Source of the DNA: Paguma larvata
Lineage: Eukaryota > Chordata > Mammalia > Carnivora > Viverridae
Length of the DNA stretch: 64,000 nucleotides
Reading direction: 5' to 3'
Assembly: GCA_030068075.1 (NCBI GenBank)
Contig: CM057841.1
Span: 44,681,030-44,745,029 of the forward strand
The number at the start of each line of letters is the position of its first letter. Positions within the stretch are counted from its first letter, which is position 1. Both the position numbers and the translations under genes were made by a program. Below, one piece after another: positions 1 through 10,515 of this stretch. The notes under the pieces are model-generated. The model searched no databases and had not been told where the DNA came from. It saw only the letters and a list, made by a program, of their open reading frames with translations.

Positions 1-227
1 TGTCAAGCTAAGGTTGCCTTTTGCCTCTAGGAAAGTATTTACAATGAGGCAGTTGAGCTCCTGGAGGAAGGACACTTTGCCTGCCTCAAGTACTTATTAA
101 TGGCAGCAAGTTGTAAGGAAGTTAATTTGTTTTCTTTTGCCTTGTTCTCCTCAGTTTCTATTGTGTGGTTGGTCATATTTGTATATTTTTGCATAAATCA
201 CCTTTTTTCTTAAATTCAGAATGTGGC

Positions 228-439
228 GGGGCACCCGGGTGGTTCAGTGGTTAAGTGACCGACTTGGGCTCAGGTCATGATCTCACAATTTGTGAGTTGG
301 AGCCCTGTGTCAGGATCTGTGCTCACACCTTGGAGTCTGGAGCCTGCTTCAGACTCTTTGTCTCCTCTCTCTCTCTGCTCCTCCCTCACTAGTACTTTCT
401 TTCTCTCAAAAATAAATAAAAACATTAAAAAATTTTTTT
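228..439 (+). mobile_element. CAN-SINE, felid type
   Basis: A tRNA-derived SINE starts with a GGGGCACCCGGGTGG head, has the GTTCGAG-like B-box region as gagttggagcc, a CT-rich middle and an AAATAAAAACATT tail. Imperfect 16-base target-site duplications (212-227 and 440-455, two mismatches) bracket it, so it is a complete insertion. Confidence 0.95.
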
Positions 440-551
440 AAATCAAGAATGTGGCTATTCTCATATATTAACACACAAATCGCTTTCACTTCAGCAGATG
501 CCTTGGAATTGGATTTTCTTTAGAGGCTGCTCTTTTTCTCTTAAGTAGTGT

Positions 552-1057
552 GTGGTAGGCAGAATAATGCACCCACACACACACCTAAGATATAGGTGTC
601 CTATTTCCCAGAATTTCTGAGTATGTTACATTACCTGGCAAAGGGAAATAAAGATTGCAGGTGAAATTAAGGCTACTAATCAGCTGACCTTAAAACATGG
701 AGGTTACATTGGGAATTCTCAATGTAATCACTGGGGTCTTCAACTGTGCAAGAGGGTGGCCAAGACTGAGAACCAAAGTGATACAATATGAGAAAGACAT
801 ATATGGACATTGTTGATTTTGGAGAGGGAGAAAGAGGCCATGAACCAAGGAATGTGGATGGACCTAAAAGATGAAAAATCTAAGAAAACAAATTCTCCCC
901 AAACCCCGAGAAGAAACTCAGCCTTGCTGACACTCAATCTCAGTCCAACAAGATCCATTTCAGGTAGGTGATTTCTCTAACTATAATCAATCTGTGATAT
1001 TTTAAACTCTCAAGTTAGTGATAATTTATTAAAGCAGCAATACGAAACTAAAATAGA
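552..1057 (+). mobile_element. MaLR/MLT1-type solo LTR
   Basis: The block opens with a ggcagaataatg motif, carries the aaattaaggct..ctaatcagctgacctta motif, and ends with a segment like the usual MaLR end (phrases resembling 'gtggtaatttgttacagcagcaat..aaactaa'). No internal viral genes flank it. The family match is from memory of ERVL-MaLR LTRs; the exact MLT1 subfamily is not resolved. Confidence 0.75.
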
Positions 1058-1193
1058 GTATTTAAATAATACTCTCTATTGTGAAAGGCAAATGGTGTGA
1101 GAAAGAAAAAGAAATCTGCAAATTCTTAGTATTTGTTCATAAAGGGAATCACAAAACAAAATTTCTGAAAGTCAATTGTATATAACTCTTCTT

Positions 1194-1310
1194 TTTTAAA
1201 TGTTACAGGGCTCTGCGCTGACAACAGAAAGCACTATGCAGAGTTCAAATCAAACTCAGGAACCATGAGATCATGACCTGAGCTGAGTTGGATGCTCACC
1301 TAGGTGCCCC
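1194..1310 (-). mobile_element. CAN-SINE, internally truncated
   Basis: The reverse complement shows the head and B-box region but the CT-rich middle is missing, so the element is only about 117 bases. Flanks 1179-1193 and 1311-1325 match at 13 of 15 bases as a target-site duplication. Confidence 0.85.
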
Positions 1311-1559
1311 TATGTAACTATTCTTCAAATTACATAGGAAGGAATAATTTGGATGCTTATATATTTTCATTGCTATTACATTCCTTCCATTTATCACAAA
1401 GATTCTTTCATGTTTATGGATGTATCTTCCATTAGTATTGGAATACTTCACCCCATAATCAAGCTACTCTTTCTTTCTTGGATAATACCTCTTTCTCATC
1501 AGCTACCAGCTGACATGCAGTTTGTGTTTTCATACACAAAAACCATCTAAAAGATCACC

Positions 1560-2090
1560 TGTACTTAGAAAAGTAAATCCTTATTAGATAGTATAGGGGA
1601 AGGAAAAGTTTTCCTCAACCTTTTTAGGGTTCCTGGCTGGGACTGAAAATTAAACTTACAAAAACAAATGAACAGGATAAAAGCATACATACTTATTTAA
1701 TGTAAGTTTTGCCCTACACTAGAGCCTTCTAGGAAATGAAAGATCTGAAGAAGCAGTTAAGCCTGAGTTTTTTATACTAGATTTGATAAAAAGTCAAAAA
1801 TTATGAGAATACTTAATAGGGCAAAAAGGCATGAGCTAAAAATAGTAACTGGAGGAAACTGAGCAAGGCCTGTTGGTTTGGACTTCCTCTCAGCTTCCAC
1901 CATCTTGGCAGATAAGAGTATTGGTTTCCTCTGGGTATAAGAAGGGTAGCCCTCACATGAGGATCTTAGGACCTCCTTCAGGAAGAAAGGAGAGGTCACA
2001 AAGTCCTTCCTGTATCAGCTATTTCCCAAATTACTTAAGCTTAAAATTTGGTGTCATATTTTGAAGTAGCGTGTCCTGAACCCTCTTAAT
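1560..2090 (-). mobile_element. Possible degenerate LTR-type repeat, unresolved
   Basis: The segment resembles a dispersed mammalian LTR in wording (gctgggactgaaaatt; cctgaagaagcagttaagcc-like; cttccaccatcttggcag), read on the minus strand. I cannot name the family and see no clear ends. A repeat-library search would settle it. Confidence 0.35.
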
Positions 2091-2304
2091 TGTCTAGCAT
2101 GGAAGAAAAAAGACATAGAATCTAAAGAAACCTTATGTGATCCAGTTTAACCTCCTTATTTTACCAGAAAAGCAATCAAGATTCAAAAGGTAGTATTCTC
2201 TCCCAAATCACATAGTCTGAGGTAGAAGTAGCTTTAGAATACTGGCCTAGATCTCTTTTCAAAATGCACAGTGCTACCTATATGGGTCATTCAAATGAAC
2301 CTTC

Positions 2305-2700
2305 GTTAACCCAACAAATATTTATTGAGCACTTGCCTATGTGATGGGCACTTGCTTAGGCACTGATTATGCAGTGAGGAGCAAGAGAGACAACTACATA
2401 GTTACTATGTACGTGTTCATATAAAAGAGTTAACTACGGTAACTACTTCTAGGTAGTTAATAGTCCAATGGAAGGAAACAGAAAATATCAATAAAAAAGC
2501 AAACAGTGTTCTATTGAAAACATAATAAATTAATGTGATAGAAAAGAACTAAGGGCCATCTCAGCTGATCAGCAAAGAACTTTGAAAATAGCTGAATGAC
2601 AAGAAAGAGCCAGGCAGAATGGGAAACGAACATTTCAGGCAGAAGTAACATCCAGTGTCAAGGTTGTGGAGGAGAAATTTAAATTCTGAAACAATGTACT
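2305..2700 (-). mobile_element. LINE-2 (L2) 3' region
   Basis: The left edge reads caacaaatatttattgagcac, the reverse complement of the L2 3' end. It continues through the decayed 'gggcacttgcttaggcactg' and 'catttcaggcagaagtaaca' segments typical of antisense L2. Strongly diverged, so an ancient copy. Confidence 0.75.
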
Positions 2701-3110
2701 GAAATCCAGTGAGATAGGAACTTGGCCATGAGGTGAGAGGGGTAGATGGGAGATAAAAAAGGAGACAAGAACCAGGTTCAAGTTCTGAAATCATTTTGTG
2801 TTACATGCAGCTATATTCATCTCTAATTATATTAGCACTGACTTCCATGTTAGGATGTGAAAGAAAGTACCTAATATTATCAAGCAAATGTTAACTCAGA
2901 TCAATCCCACTGCTTCATGCAAAGGGTGTAGGTTCAAAGAAATCAAATCAACTAAATATGAGTGGATTGCTGGCACTCATCAGTGATACTGTACTAGGTT
3001 TTATAAAGTGAAGGCTCATAAGAATACTTCAAGATAGAGATCACATATTTAACTAAAGGAAATTAAAAAAAAAAGGAGTCAGGTATTTCTTAGTATGAGA
3101 GAAGTCAATT
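2701..3110. other. No recognised feature
   Basis: AT-rich sequence with no repeat family, splice-flanked open frame or RNA gene that I can recognise. Only a short A-run near 3065-3075 stands out. Confidence 0.5.
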
Positions 3111-3112
3111 AC

Positions 3113-3290
3113 TACTTCCTGAATACACACTATGTGCCAGTTACTCTAATAGGTGCTTTACCTACAACATCACTCTTATTGCCCCACTAAACAACTGAAT
3201 GTCAGAAACACTTTGATGTTAAGTAAGTGGCTCAAGACTGCACTCTTAGGAGAAGAATGGCAAGTACACACTGGTCTGTCTGCCTCCAAA
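3113..3290 (-). mobile_element. MIR SINE (ancient)
   Basis: Contains the antisense MIR core: 'actatgtgccagttactctaataggtgcttta', followed by a decayed 'aagtaagtggctcaagactgca' matching the 'taagtaacttgcccaaggtca' part. Ancient mammalian tRNA-derived SINE. Confidence 0.75.
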
Positions 3291-3339
3291 CGTCACACTT
3301 TCCCCATTTCACCATGTGCCATTCACATTGAGCAAAACA

Positions 3340-3448
3340 TACCCTACATAAGTCACATCACCTCATTCTCTTCCTGTATGAAAGGACATGTGGGGCTAGA
3401 TGATCTCAAAAATCCCTCTTACCTCTAACATTCTGTGATTCCGTGATT
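3340..3448 (+). mobile_element. MIR-family fragment
   Basis: Sense-strand words 'gtcacatcacctcattctc', 'ggctagatgatctcaaaaat' and 'ctctaacattctgtgattc' match the 3' half of a MIR-type element. It faces the opposite way to the MIR just upstream, so it is a separate insertion. Confidence 0.65.
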
Positions 3449-5025
3449 CTATTATATTGGCAGGAACTGTCCACTCCTATTCTTGCAACCGCTGTACCTG
3501 GAAATTTCCTCTTAGTCGAGTTGTACCACAGTTGCTACCACCAATGAGAAATATTTCCTTCCACCAAAAAATCAGATTCCTGCCTACCTCTGCTGGACAC
3601 TAGAGAAAGAAAACCAACTCTCCTCCCACCACTCCTGCTAGGAAGGGAAGCACAATGACAGGAGTCGGTATTAGTTGACCATGTTTCAGTCCCATTTATT
3701 TCCTGCTCACTAAATGACTATCAACCATGAGAAAATCATTCTCAACAATGTTTGTGTGTTGAGACACCATGATGAGGAAAATTCACAGATCAACTTTAAA
3801 TACTGCTCTCAGCAGCTTAATTTGCAAATGTCAGTACTTCCACTCTGCATACTGGGCTCACCTTCTTCAGTTCCAAGTCAGATAGCAGCAAACACAAAAT
3901 TTGCGTCTAGGCATAAACTGCTTCTGGGGAGTAAAGTTCTCTACCTTACAGACTTCTCGCCTGAAAAATAAAATATTCAATGGCATACCATACTTAAGTA
4001 AGTCAAGTTTCAAGATTTGGTGTGTAGCTAGCTAATCATTTCACCTCGAATATTAAACAAATCACACTCAATTTAATATTCTGGAACAAAAATTAAATAC
4101 TTGAGTGTAAAGAGTCATTATTTATAACATACTAAATTATCAAGAATAACACACATCATAATGAAACAATCAGTTCTGACTATTCTGTAAGGCAACACTA
4201 GAACTTAAAAAAAAACCTAGTGTTTCTTCTATGTACTGCTTTCCTTGATGCGTACAGCAGCTTTTCTGTGCTCTGGGATAATCCTCAGCGTCTTCCGAGT
4301 TACCACTTGTAGTAAACACAGTTGCTATTTTTGCCTGCTTGGCATCCTGCAGGTGGGTTTTCCTTTAGAAATCACTCTAGTTCAATGCTGTGTGCCAGTG
4401 CTTCAGGTGGTTCAAAAGGACTATATCTCCAGATCCAAGAGCAAGCATGTGATACCTTGCTAATCAGCATATACCATCCTCCTAATAGTGATGGGCACAT
4501 AACCCAAGTCTAATAAAGTTTAATCCCTAGTTTCCTGGAGAATTCAAGATAAAAATGGTATCTTCCCCTTGAAAATGTCTGTCAGTCTGGAACTATTGGG
4601 AGCCATCTTGCCAACACACCTAAGAGTTTACTTGAGTACAAACAAACAGCAAAGAAGCAGAGAAAGTTTGCTAAGACTTAGTGATGAAATCTGAACCCCT
4701 GGATCCACCAGTACTAAAGCTGACTTGGACTTTTCAGGTAGTTGAATCATTATTCCTTTTTTGTTTCTATTAGTTTGTGTTTTTTAGTACTTGCAACCAA
4801 AAACTGTCTAAATATCCCATTTTATGCTACTTTTAATAACTATATCCTTCAGTCATTAAAATTCCACGAAAGTCAACTAAGTTTGTCCATAGAACAGATA
4901 TACAAGTAAACGCATACAGATATAGTAGGAATATTTCTACCAAAAGAAATTTGTTTACAGAATTACTCTAGAAGAACTACATAGGAGTATCTACATTCCT
5001 ATCACTAGCAGAAGATGAAAATTAT
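3449..5025. other. No recognised feature
   Basis: About 1.6 kb of apparently single-copy DNA. Open frames (for example 3714-3971 and 4245-4463) are short, lack splice or polyadenylation context and show no family motif, so I do not call genes here. Confidence 0.5.
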
Positions 5026-5037
5026 GGTTATCTTTTT

Positions 5038-5240
5038 TTTAATTTTTTTAAATATTTGTTTATTTTTGAGAGAGAGAGGCAGGAAACTGGCAGAGAGAAA
5101 GGAAGACACAGAATCCGAAGCAGGCTCCAGGCTCTGAGCCGTCAGCACAGAGCCTGACATGGGGCTCGAACTCACGAACCATGATATCATGGCCAGAGCC
5201 AAAGTCAGACACTTAACCGACTGAGCCACCCAGGCGCCCC
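5038..5240 (-). mobile_element. CAN-SINE, felid type
   Basis: The reverse complement is a full-length SINE. On the plus strand it runs from a gagagagagaggcag CT/GA tract through 'gaagcaggctccaggctctgagc' to the head 'gagccacccaggcgcccc'. Flanks 5026-5037 and 5242-5254 share ggttatctttttt-like duplications. Confidence 0.95.
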
Positions 5241-5312
5241 TGGGTATCTTTTTTAAAATAGAAGTTCCTCTATCCCTCCTCATTCCTCTTTTTCTTTATA
5301 AAATAAAATTTT

Positions 5313-5463
5313 GAGGCACCTGGTTTGTGGGTTGGAGACCCACATCGGGCTCTCTCCTGTCCATGTAGAGCCCAGTTTGGACCCTCTGTCCCTCTTTCTC
5401 TCTGCCCCTTCCTCACTTGTTTTCTCTGTCCCCTCAAAAAAATAATAAAAATTTATTTTAAAA
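5313..5463 (+). mobile_element. CAN-SINE, internally deleted
   Basis: A 'gaggcacctgg' head jumps directly to the B-box region, followed by a CT-rich block ending in 'cctcaaaaaaataataaaaatttatttt'. About 50 bases around the A box are missing. The tail runs straight into the L1 3' end that follows. Confidence 0.85.
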
Positions 5464-5846
5464 TTTTTTCTTTGAATACTATGTGGCAATGAGAAAACGA
5501 AATCTGGCAATGTTTAGCAACATGGCTGGAACTGGAGGGTATTATGCTGAGTTAAGTAAGTCTGTCAGAGAAAGACAGATACCATATATTTCCACGCATA
5601 GGTGGATTTTGAGAGACTTAGCAGAAAACCAGGGGGGAGGGGAAGAGGGGAAAAGTAAAAAGACACAGAGAGGGAGGGAGACAAAATATAAGAGACTCTC
5701 AAAGACTAAGAACAAACTGAAGGGTGAGGGAGGGTGAGGGAGGGTGTGTGTGTGGGGGGGTGACAGGCACAGAGGAGGGCGCTTGTTGGGATGAGCACTG
5801 GGTGTTATATGGAAACCAATTTGTCAATAAATTATTTTTTAAAATA
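5464..5846 (+). mobile_element. L1 3' end, carnivore type, 5'-truncated
   Basis: Matches the carnivore L1 3'UTR: 'aatctggcaatgtttagcaacatgg', a purine-rich run, 'agagactctcaaagactaagaac', 'ttgttgggatgagcactggg' and an AATAAATTATTTTT tail. Only about 380 bases remain, none of it coding. A short GT/G tract (5738-5760) varies the usual G-rich stretch. Confidence 0.9.
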
Positions 5847-5858
5847 ACTAAAAAAAAT

Positions 5859-6058
5859 TCTTTTTCTTTGACAGAAAGAGAGAGAGAGTATGAGTGGGGA
5901 AAGGACAGAGAGAGAGAGGGAGACACAGAATCCAAAGCAGGCTCCAGGCTCTGAGGTGTCAGTACAGAGCATGACCCAGGGCTTGTACTCAGGAACCATA
6001 AGATCATAACTTGAGCCAAAGTTGGATGGTTAACCAACTGAGCCAACCAGGTTCCCCT
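5859..6058 (-). mobile_element. CAN-SINE, felid type
   Basis: Antisense SINE: GA-rich tract (5877-5915), 'gcaggctccaggctctgag', and a degraded head 'gagccaaccaggttcccc'. It sits immediately downstream of the L1 poly(A) tail and closes the cluster of four retroelements. Confidence 0.92.
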
Positions 6059-7973
6059 CATTTTTAGTAAGTCACCAGCCTTTTCCTAAGAAAGTATCCA
6101 AATTATGCGTATATATACTATATTCTCCCATGTAAAAACAGAAAGCCTTCCCACTAGACCATGTATGCTTTGTCTTTAAATAATTGTACAATGTGGAAAT
6201 TTTTGTTTTTCAGTCTTTGGGGAACAAGAATCATACAGATTAGTAAATATAACTGTAAAAACAACCTGAATCTGGAGACCTTAACAAGCAGTGAGATCAC
6301 AATCCATTTGTAGAAAGATGGGCTCATAGAGAGATATAAGCCACTACACAGTGCTATAAAGGCAAATTCCACATAGTCCACCAGGGTAATGTTTCAAGAG
6401 CTAACATACAGAACAGATGTATAAAGTGGTGGACATAATCGGATTAACATTAAATAGATCAAGAGATGACAATAATGACACCATGCATTTATTAGGGAGG
6501 GGATGTTCTCCAAAAATCGCAAAGCACATTGACAACTCTTAGGTCAAATACTGGTAGTCATAAGTGATAGTGAAAATCATGGCTCCTATTTTTCCTTCAT
6601 TACAGACCTGAAGCACTCAGATTCTAAGAAATTGGCCAAATGGACGCATGCATTGTGGAGTATCTCTGATAAGACATTAAAAGACAACCACTGGAATAAA
6701 ACATGCTAGGGAAGAAAAGAAAGTATCAATCCACACAAGAGAGGAAACCATTTTGTTCAACAATTATAATGGTGCACAAATAATACACTTTTTTAATGTA
6801 CTGCAATGTAATGTATATTCCTGTGGTGACCACAAGGAACGGCCACCACTTAGGAAATACTATTTTTATGCAGTAATATTTGAAATTCTGTGGCATTAAC
6901 TTATCACGAGATTGGAATTTCCTGACCTAAAGGGAAGTTCTTACTCTGGGGGAGCAAAGTAACCTATGGATTTATGGATAAAACAGTGGGAAATGTAGTT
7001 AGTGTAAAAATATATATGATCAAGCATCTATTAAACAAAGTTGAGCTACTGTGCCTACCCTGTGGTTCAGAGTAGAGTAAGAATACATGTAGGACTCCTG
7101 AGCAGCAAATTCTTTACTTGCAGACCCTATTTTCTGGAGGCCTTGGTAGAGTAGGTTATTCCTGCACACCCAGAAGGGCATTGCTTCCATTTTATGCACA
7201 TGAAAGAAAGACAAATCCAATCAATCAACTATGGCCCATTCAGGATTCACAGCTTAGATCCAGATCCATAGTCACCCACATTTCTAATTCACCTTGCTTT
7301 CCTCATCTTGAATCCCCTGGGTCCAGGTATCATTCTCTGACCCAGGTACAACTGTAGTGTACAGCCTTCACCCGTAGGTAATGCCAAGTTTGTCCAGGTA
7401 GTTGTACTGGCCTTCTGCCTTTGCACAACCATGTTCCACACTGAGAAAATGGCCTTGTTTCCTGAATGCCTATTTGAGGCCCAGACATCACGACTGGTTC
7501 TCAACAGTACCTCTCTCTGAGGCCTAAAACTCCCTTCTATACTCTCAGCGCTGACTCTGAAGAGTCATGAATCAAGACATGAAAAGCGGCCAAGAACACT
7601 CTAGGCAAAGAGATCAGCATGGAAGATGCTCCAAAATGGAAGGGATTCAACACATTCAGTGAATTGCTGGGAGATGACACAGTTCATTTAGCAAGGTAAC
7701 TTCTAAATATCACCATCATCATCATCTCCAACCTGAACCGCCTATAATCACAGATCTGACATTAAGATGTTCGAAATCTCCAAAAATCCAATGTTATTTT
7801 GTGTTACAAACACCGTTTCCAAAGTATGAACATAAATTTATGTAAATTGACATTTACGAAGATGTAAATGTTTTTTAAAGAATTTTCTACACATGAATTT
7901 AAGCAAAGTTGGTTTGGTTTTTTGTTTTGTTTTAATTAGGAAGATCCATTTCCATTTTCAGAGAATTCTGGTC
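6059..7973. other. No recognised feature
   Basis: Roughly 1.9 kb without a repeat I can name. Short frames at 6154-6381 (-), 7118-7357 (+) and 7289-7504 (-) carry no motif and no codon or splice context. Treated as single-copy non-coding DNA. Confidence 0.5.
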
Positions 7974-7990
7974 AATTGTAGTTTTCTGGG

Positions 7991-8209
7991 GTTGTTTTTT
8001 TAATGTTGATTTTTGAAAGAGAGAGAGAGAGATAGAGAGAGAGCAAGCTGGTGATGGGCAGAGAGAGAGGGAGACACAGAATCCGAAACAGGCTCCAGGC
8101 TCCGAGCTGTCAACACAGAGCCCAACACGGGGCTCGAACCCACGACCCATGAGATCATGATCTGAATCGAAGTCAGATGCTTAACCGACCGAGCCACACA
8201 GGTGCCCTG
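7991..8209 (-). mobile_element. CAN-SINE, felid type
   Basis: Full antisense SINE with a long GA tract (8019-8045) and the head 'accgagccacacaggtgccc'. An exact 11-base duplication, aattgtagttt, flanks it at 7974-7984 and 8215-8225. Confidence 0.95.
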
Positions 8210-8394
8210 AGGTTAATTGTAGTTTAAGAGTGTATGTATTATAGTTATCTGTTGGTGAATTATACAACATACAAAACTAAACTGCATACAACAACAATCA
8301 AGAATCTCCAAAACAAGGAGCATACAATCAATAATCACTGAACATTTTAGGAAAACCAACACCACAAAAGAAAAGCATCAAAACAGGAAGAACT

Positions 8395-8741
8395 GACACA
8401 TGAAGAAATTGAAACCCTCATACATTACTGTGGCATAGTAAAATTGTGTGACCACTCTGTAAAACTGTTTGACAGTTGCTCCAAATGTTAAACCTAGAGT
8501 TACCGTATGACTTAGAAATTTTATTCCTAGGTATATATAGCCAAGAAAATTGAAAACACGTATCGAAACAGAAACTTACATTCACACCAATATTATTCGT
8601 AATACTCATGTGTCCAACTGATGAATGGATCAATAAAATGTGGTTTATCTATACAATGGAATACTTTTCAGCAATACAAAGAAATGAAGTTTTGATACAT
8701 ACTACAACATGGATGAAACTTGGAAACATTAACTTTACATT
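8395..8741 (+). mobile_element. Old L1 3' region fragment
   Basis: Decayed L1 text: 'gaaaccctcatacattactg', 'tatagccaagaaaattgaaaac', 'tgatgaatggatcaataaaatgtgg', 'acaatggaatacttttcagcaat'. This is the end of ORF2 plus 3'UTR of an older L1 class. It is split by the younger L1 inserted at 8757. Confidence 0.8.
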
Positions 8742-8756
8742 AAGAAATCAGCCTTT

Positions 8757-9118
8757 ACAATGAGAAAGAATGAAATCTGGCCATTTGCAGCAACATGGGT
8801 AGAACTGAGGGTACGATGCTAAGTGAAATAAGTCAGTCAGAGAAAGACAGATACTGTATGTTTTCACTCATATGTGGATCTTGAGAAACTTAACAGAAGA
8901 CCAAGGGGGAGGGAAAGGGGAAAAAGTAAGTTACAAACATAGAGGGAGGGAGGGAGGGAGGCAAACCGTAAGAGACTCTTAAATACAGAAGACAAACTGA
9001 GGGATGATCGGCGGGGGGAGAGGAGAAAGTGGGTGATAGGCATTGAGGAGGGCACTTATTGGGATGAGCACTGGCTGCTGTACGGAAATCAATGTGGCAA
9101 TAAATTATATTTTAAAAA
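8757..9118 (+). mobile_element. Young L1 3' end inserted into older L1
   Basis: A 362-base 5'-truncated carnivore L1 3' end: 'aatgaaatctggccatttgcag', purine-rich run, 'gggatgagcactggctgctg', tail 'aataaattatattttaaaaaaa'. A perfect 15-base target-site duplication, aagaaatcagccttt, lies at 8742-8756 and 9119-9133, proving a single target-primed insertion. Confidence 0.95.
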
Positions 9119-9154
9119 AAGAAATCAGCCTTTCCTATTTTATGTATGTTATGT

Positions 9155-9260
9155 TTATAATAAATATAATTAATGTATATACATAATATATAATATATAA
9201 AAATATATAATGTATAATATACATAATACATATAATATATATAAAAATTCATATGTATAT
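9155..9260. repeat. AT-rich low-complexity (ATATAA) tract
   Basis: About 100 bases of diverged TA/ATA repeats, probably grown from the A-rich end of the old L1 upstream. Confidence 0.8.
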
Positions 9261-9444
9261 TTGTTTATACACACTATTTATACACACAAACATACATGAC
9301 AGAACATTGCATCCATAACATAAAAGCAGCCAAGTATGAATATAAACTTGTCACTGAGAAACAGATCAATGGAACAGAAAAGAGGCTTGAAAGAGACCTA
9401 TATAAGAACAGCCAATTGATCTTCGACAAAACAGCAAAAGCAAT

Positions 9445-9640
9445 GGGGTACCTGGTTGGTTAAGCATCCAACTCTTTATTTTTGTTCAGGTCATGATCTC
9501 ATGGGTCAGGGGTTCAAACCCAGAATCAGGTTCTGCCCTGACAGTGCAGAGCCTGCTTGCAATTCCCTCTCTCTCTGCACCTCCCCAATTCCTCCTCTCC
9601 CTCTCTCTCAAAATAAATAAACTGAAAATAAATAAACAGA
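9445..9640 (+). mobile_element. CAN-SINE inside L1
   Basis: Head 'ggggtacctggttggttaagc', a B-box-like ggttcaaaccc, CT-rich block and a doubled tail with two 'aataaataaac' units. It interrupts the L1 ORF2 sequence between 'acaaaacagcaaaag' and 'ggagccaacatagtctcttc'. Confidence 0.92.
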
Positions 9641-10012
9641 AAAGATATATAACGGAGCCAACATAGTCTCTTCAACAAATTGTGCTGAAACAAATTAACA
9701 TCCACATACAAAAACATAAATCTAGACACAGACATTATATCCTTGACAAAAATTTGTTCAAAATACATCACAGACCTAAATGTAAAATGCAAAACTATAA
9801 AATTCCTAGAAGACAACATAGAATAAAACCTAGATAGCCTTGGGAATGGCAGTAGCTTTTTAGATACAACATGAAAGGTACAAGCCATGAAAGAAATAAT
9901 AGATAAGATGAACTTCATTAAAATTTAAAATTCATGCTCTGTGAAAGGGTATCAATGAAAGGAGAAGACAAGACACAGACTGGGAAAAATGTTTGCAAAC
10001 GACACATCTGAT

Positions 10013-10452
10013 GGGAGCGCCTGGATAGCTCAGTCGGTTAAGCAACCAACTCTTGATCTCAGCTCAGGTCATGATCTCACAATCCATGAGTTCAAGCCCC
10101 ACATCACACTCTGCCCTGATGGTGTGGAACCTTCTTGGGGGTTCTGTCTCTCCTTCTCTCTGCCTTTCCCCCATGTGTGCTCTCTCTCTTTCAAAACAGA
10201 TAAATATTAAAAAATTAAAGACAGGGGCGCCTGGGTGGCTCAGTAGGTTGAGCAGCCAACTTCAGCTCAAGTCAGATCTCACAGTCTGTGGGTTCGAGCT
10301 CCACGTCGGGCTCTGTGCTGACAGCACATCAGAGCCTGAAGCCTGCTTCAGGTTCTGTGTCCCGCTCTCTCTCTGCCCTTCCCCTGCTCACACTCTGTCT
10401 CTATGTCTCTCAGAAATAAACAAACATTTTTAAAAAAATTAAAGACAAAAAA
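10013..10452 (+). mobile_element. CAN-SINE (outer, split by a second SINE)
   Basis: The outer SINE body is 10013-10223 and its A-rich tail resumes at 10435-10452. A perfect duplication, gacacatctgat, lies at 10001-10012 and 10453-10464 inside L1 ORF2. The tail was the target for the inner SINE. Confidence 0.92.
10224..10434 (+). mobile_element. CAN-SINE nested in the tail of another SINE
   Basis: A complete SINE (ggggcgcctgggtggctcag head, CT block, 'aaataaacaaacattttt' tail). Its own duplication, aaaattaaagaca (10211-10223 and 10435-10447), is the tail of the outer SINE, giving a clear order of events. Confidence 0.95.
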
Positions 10453-10515
10453 GACACATCTGATAAAGTTGTATTATCCAAAATAAACCTAGAATTTAAA
10501 AGTCAACAATAGGAA

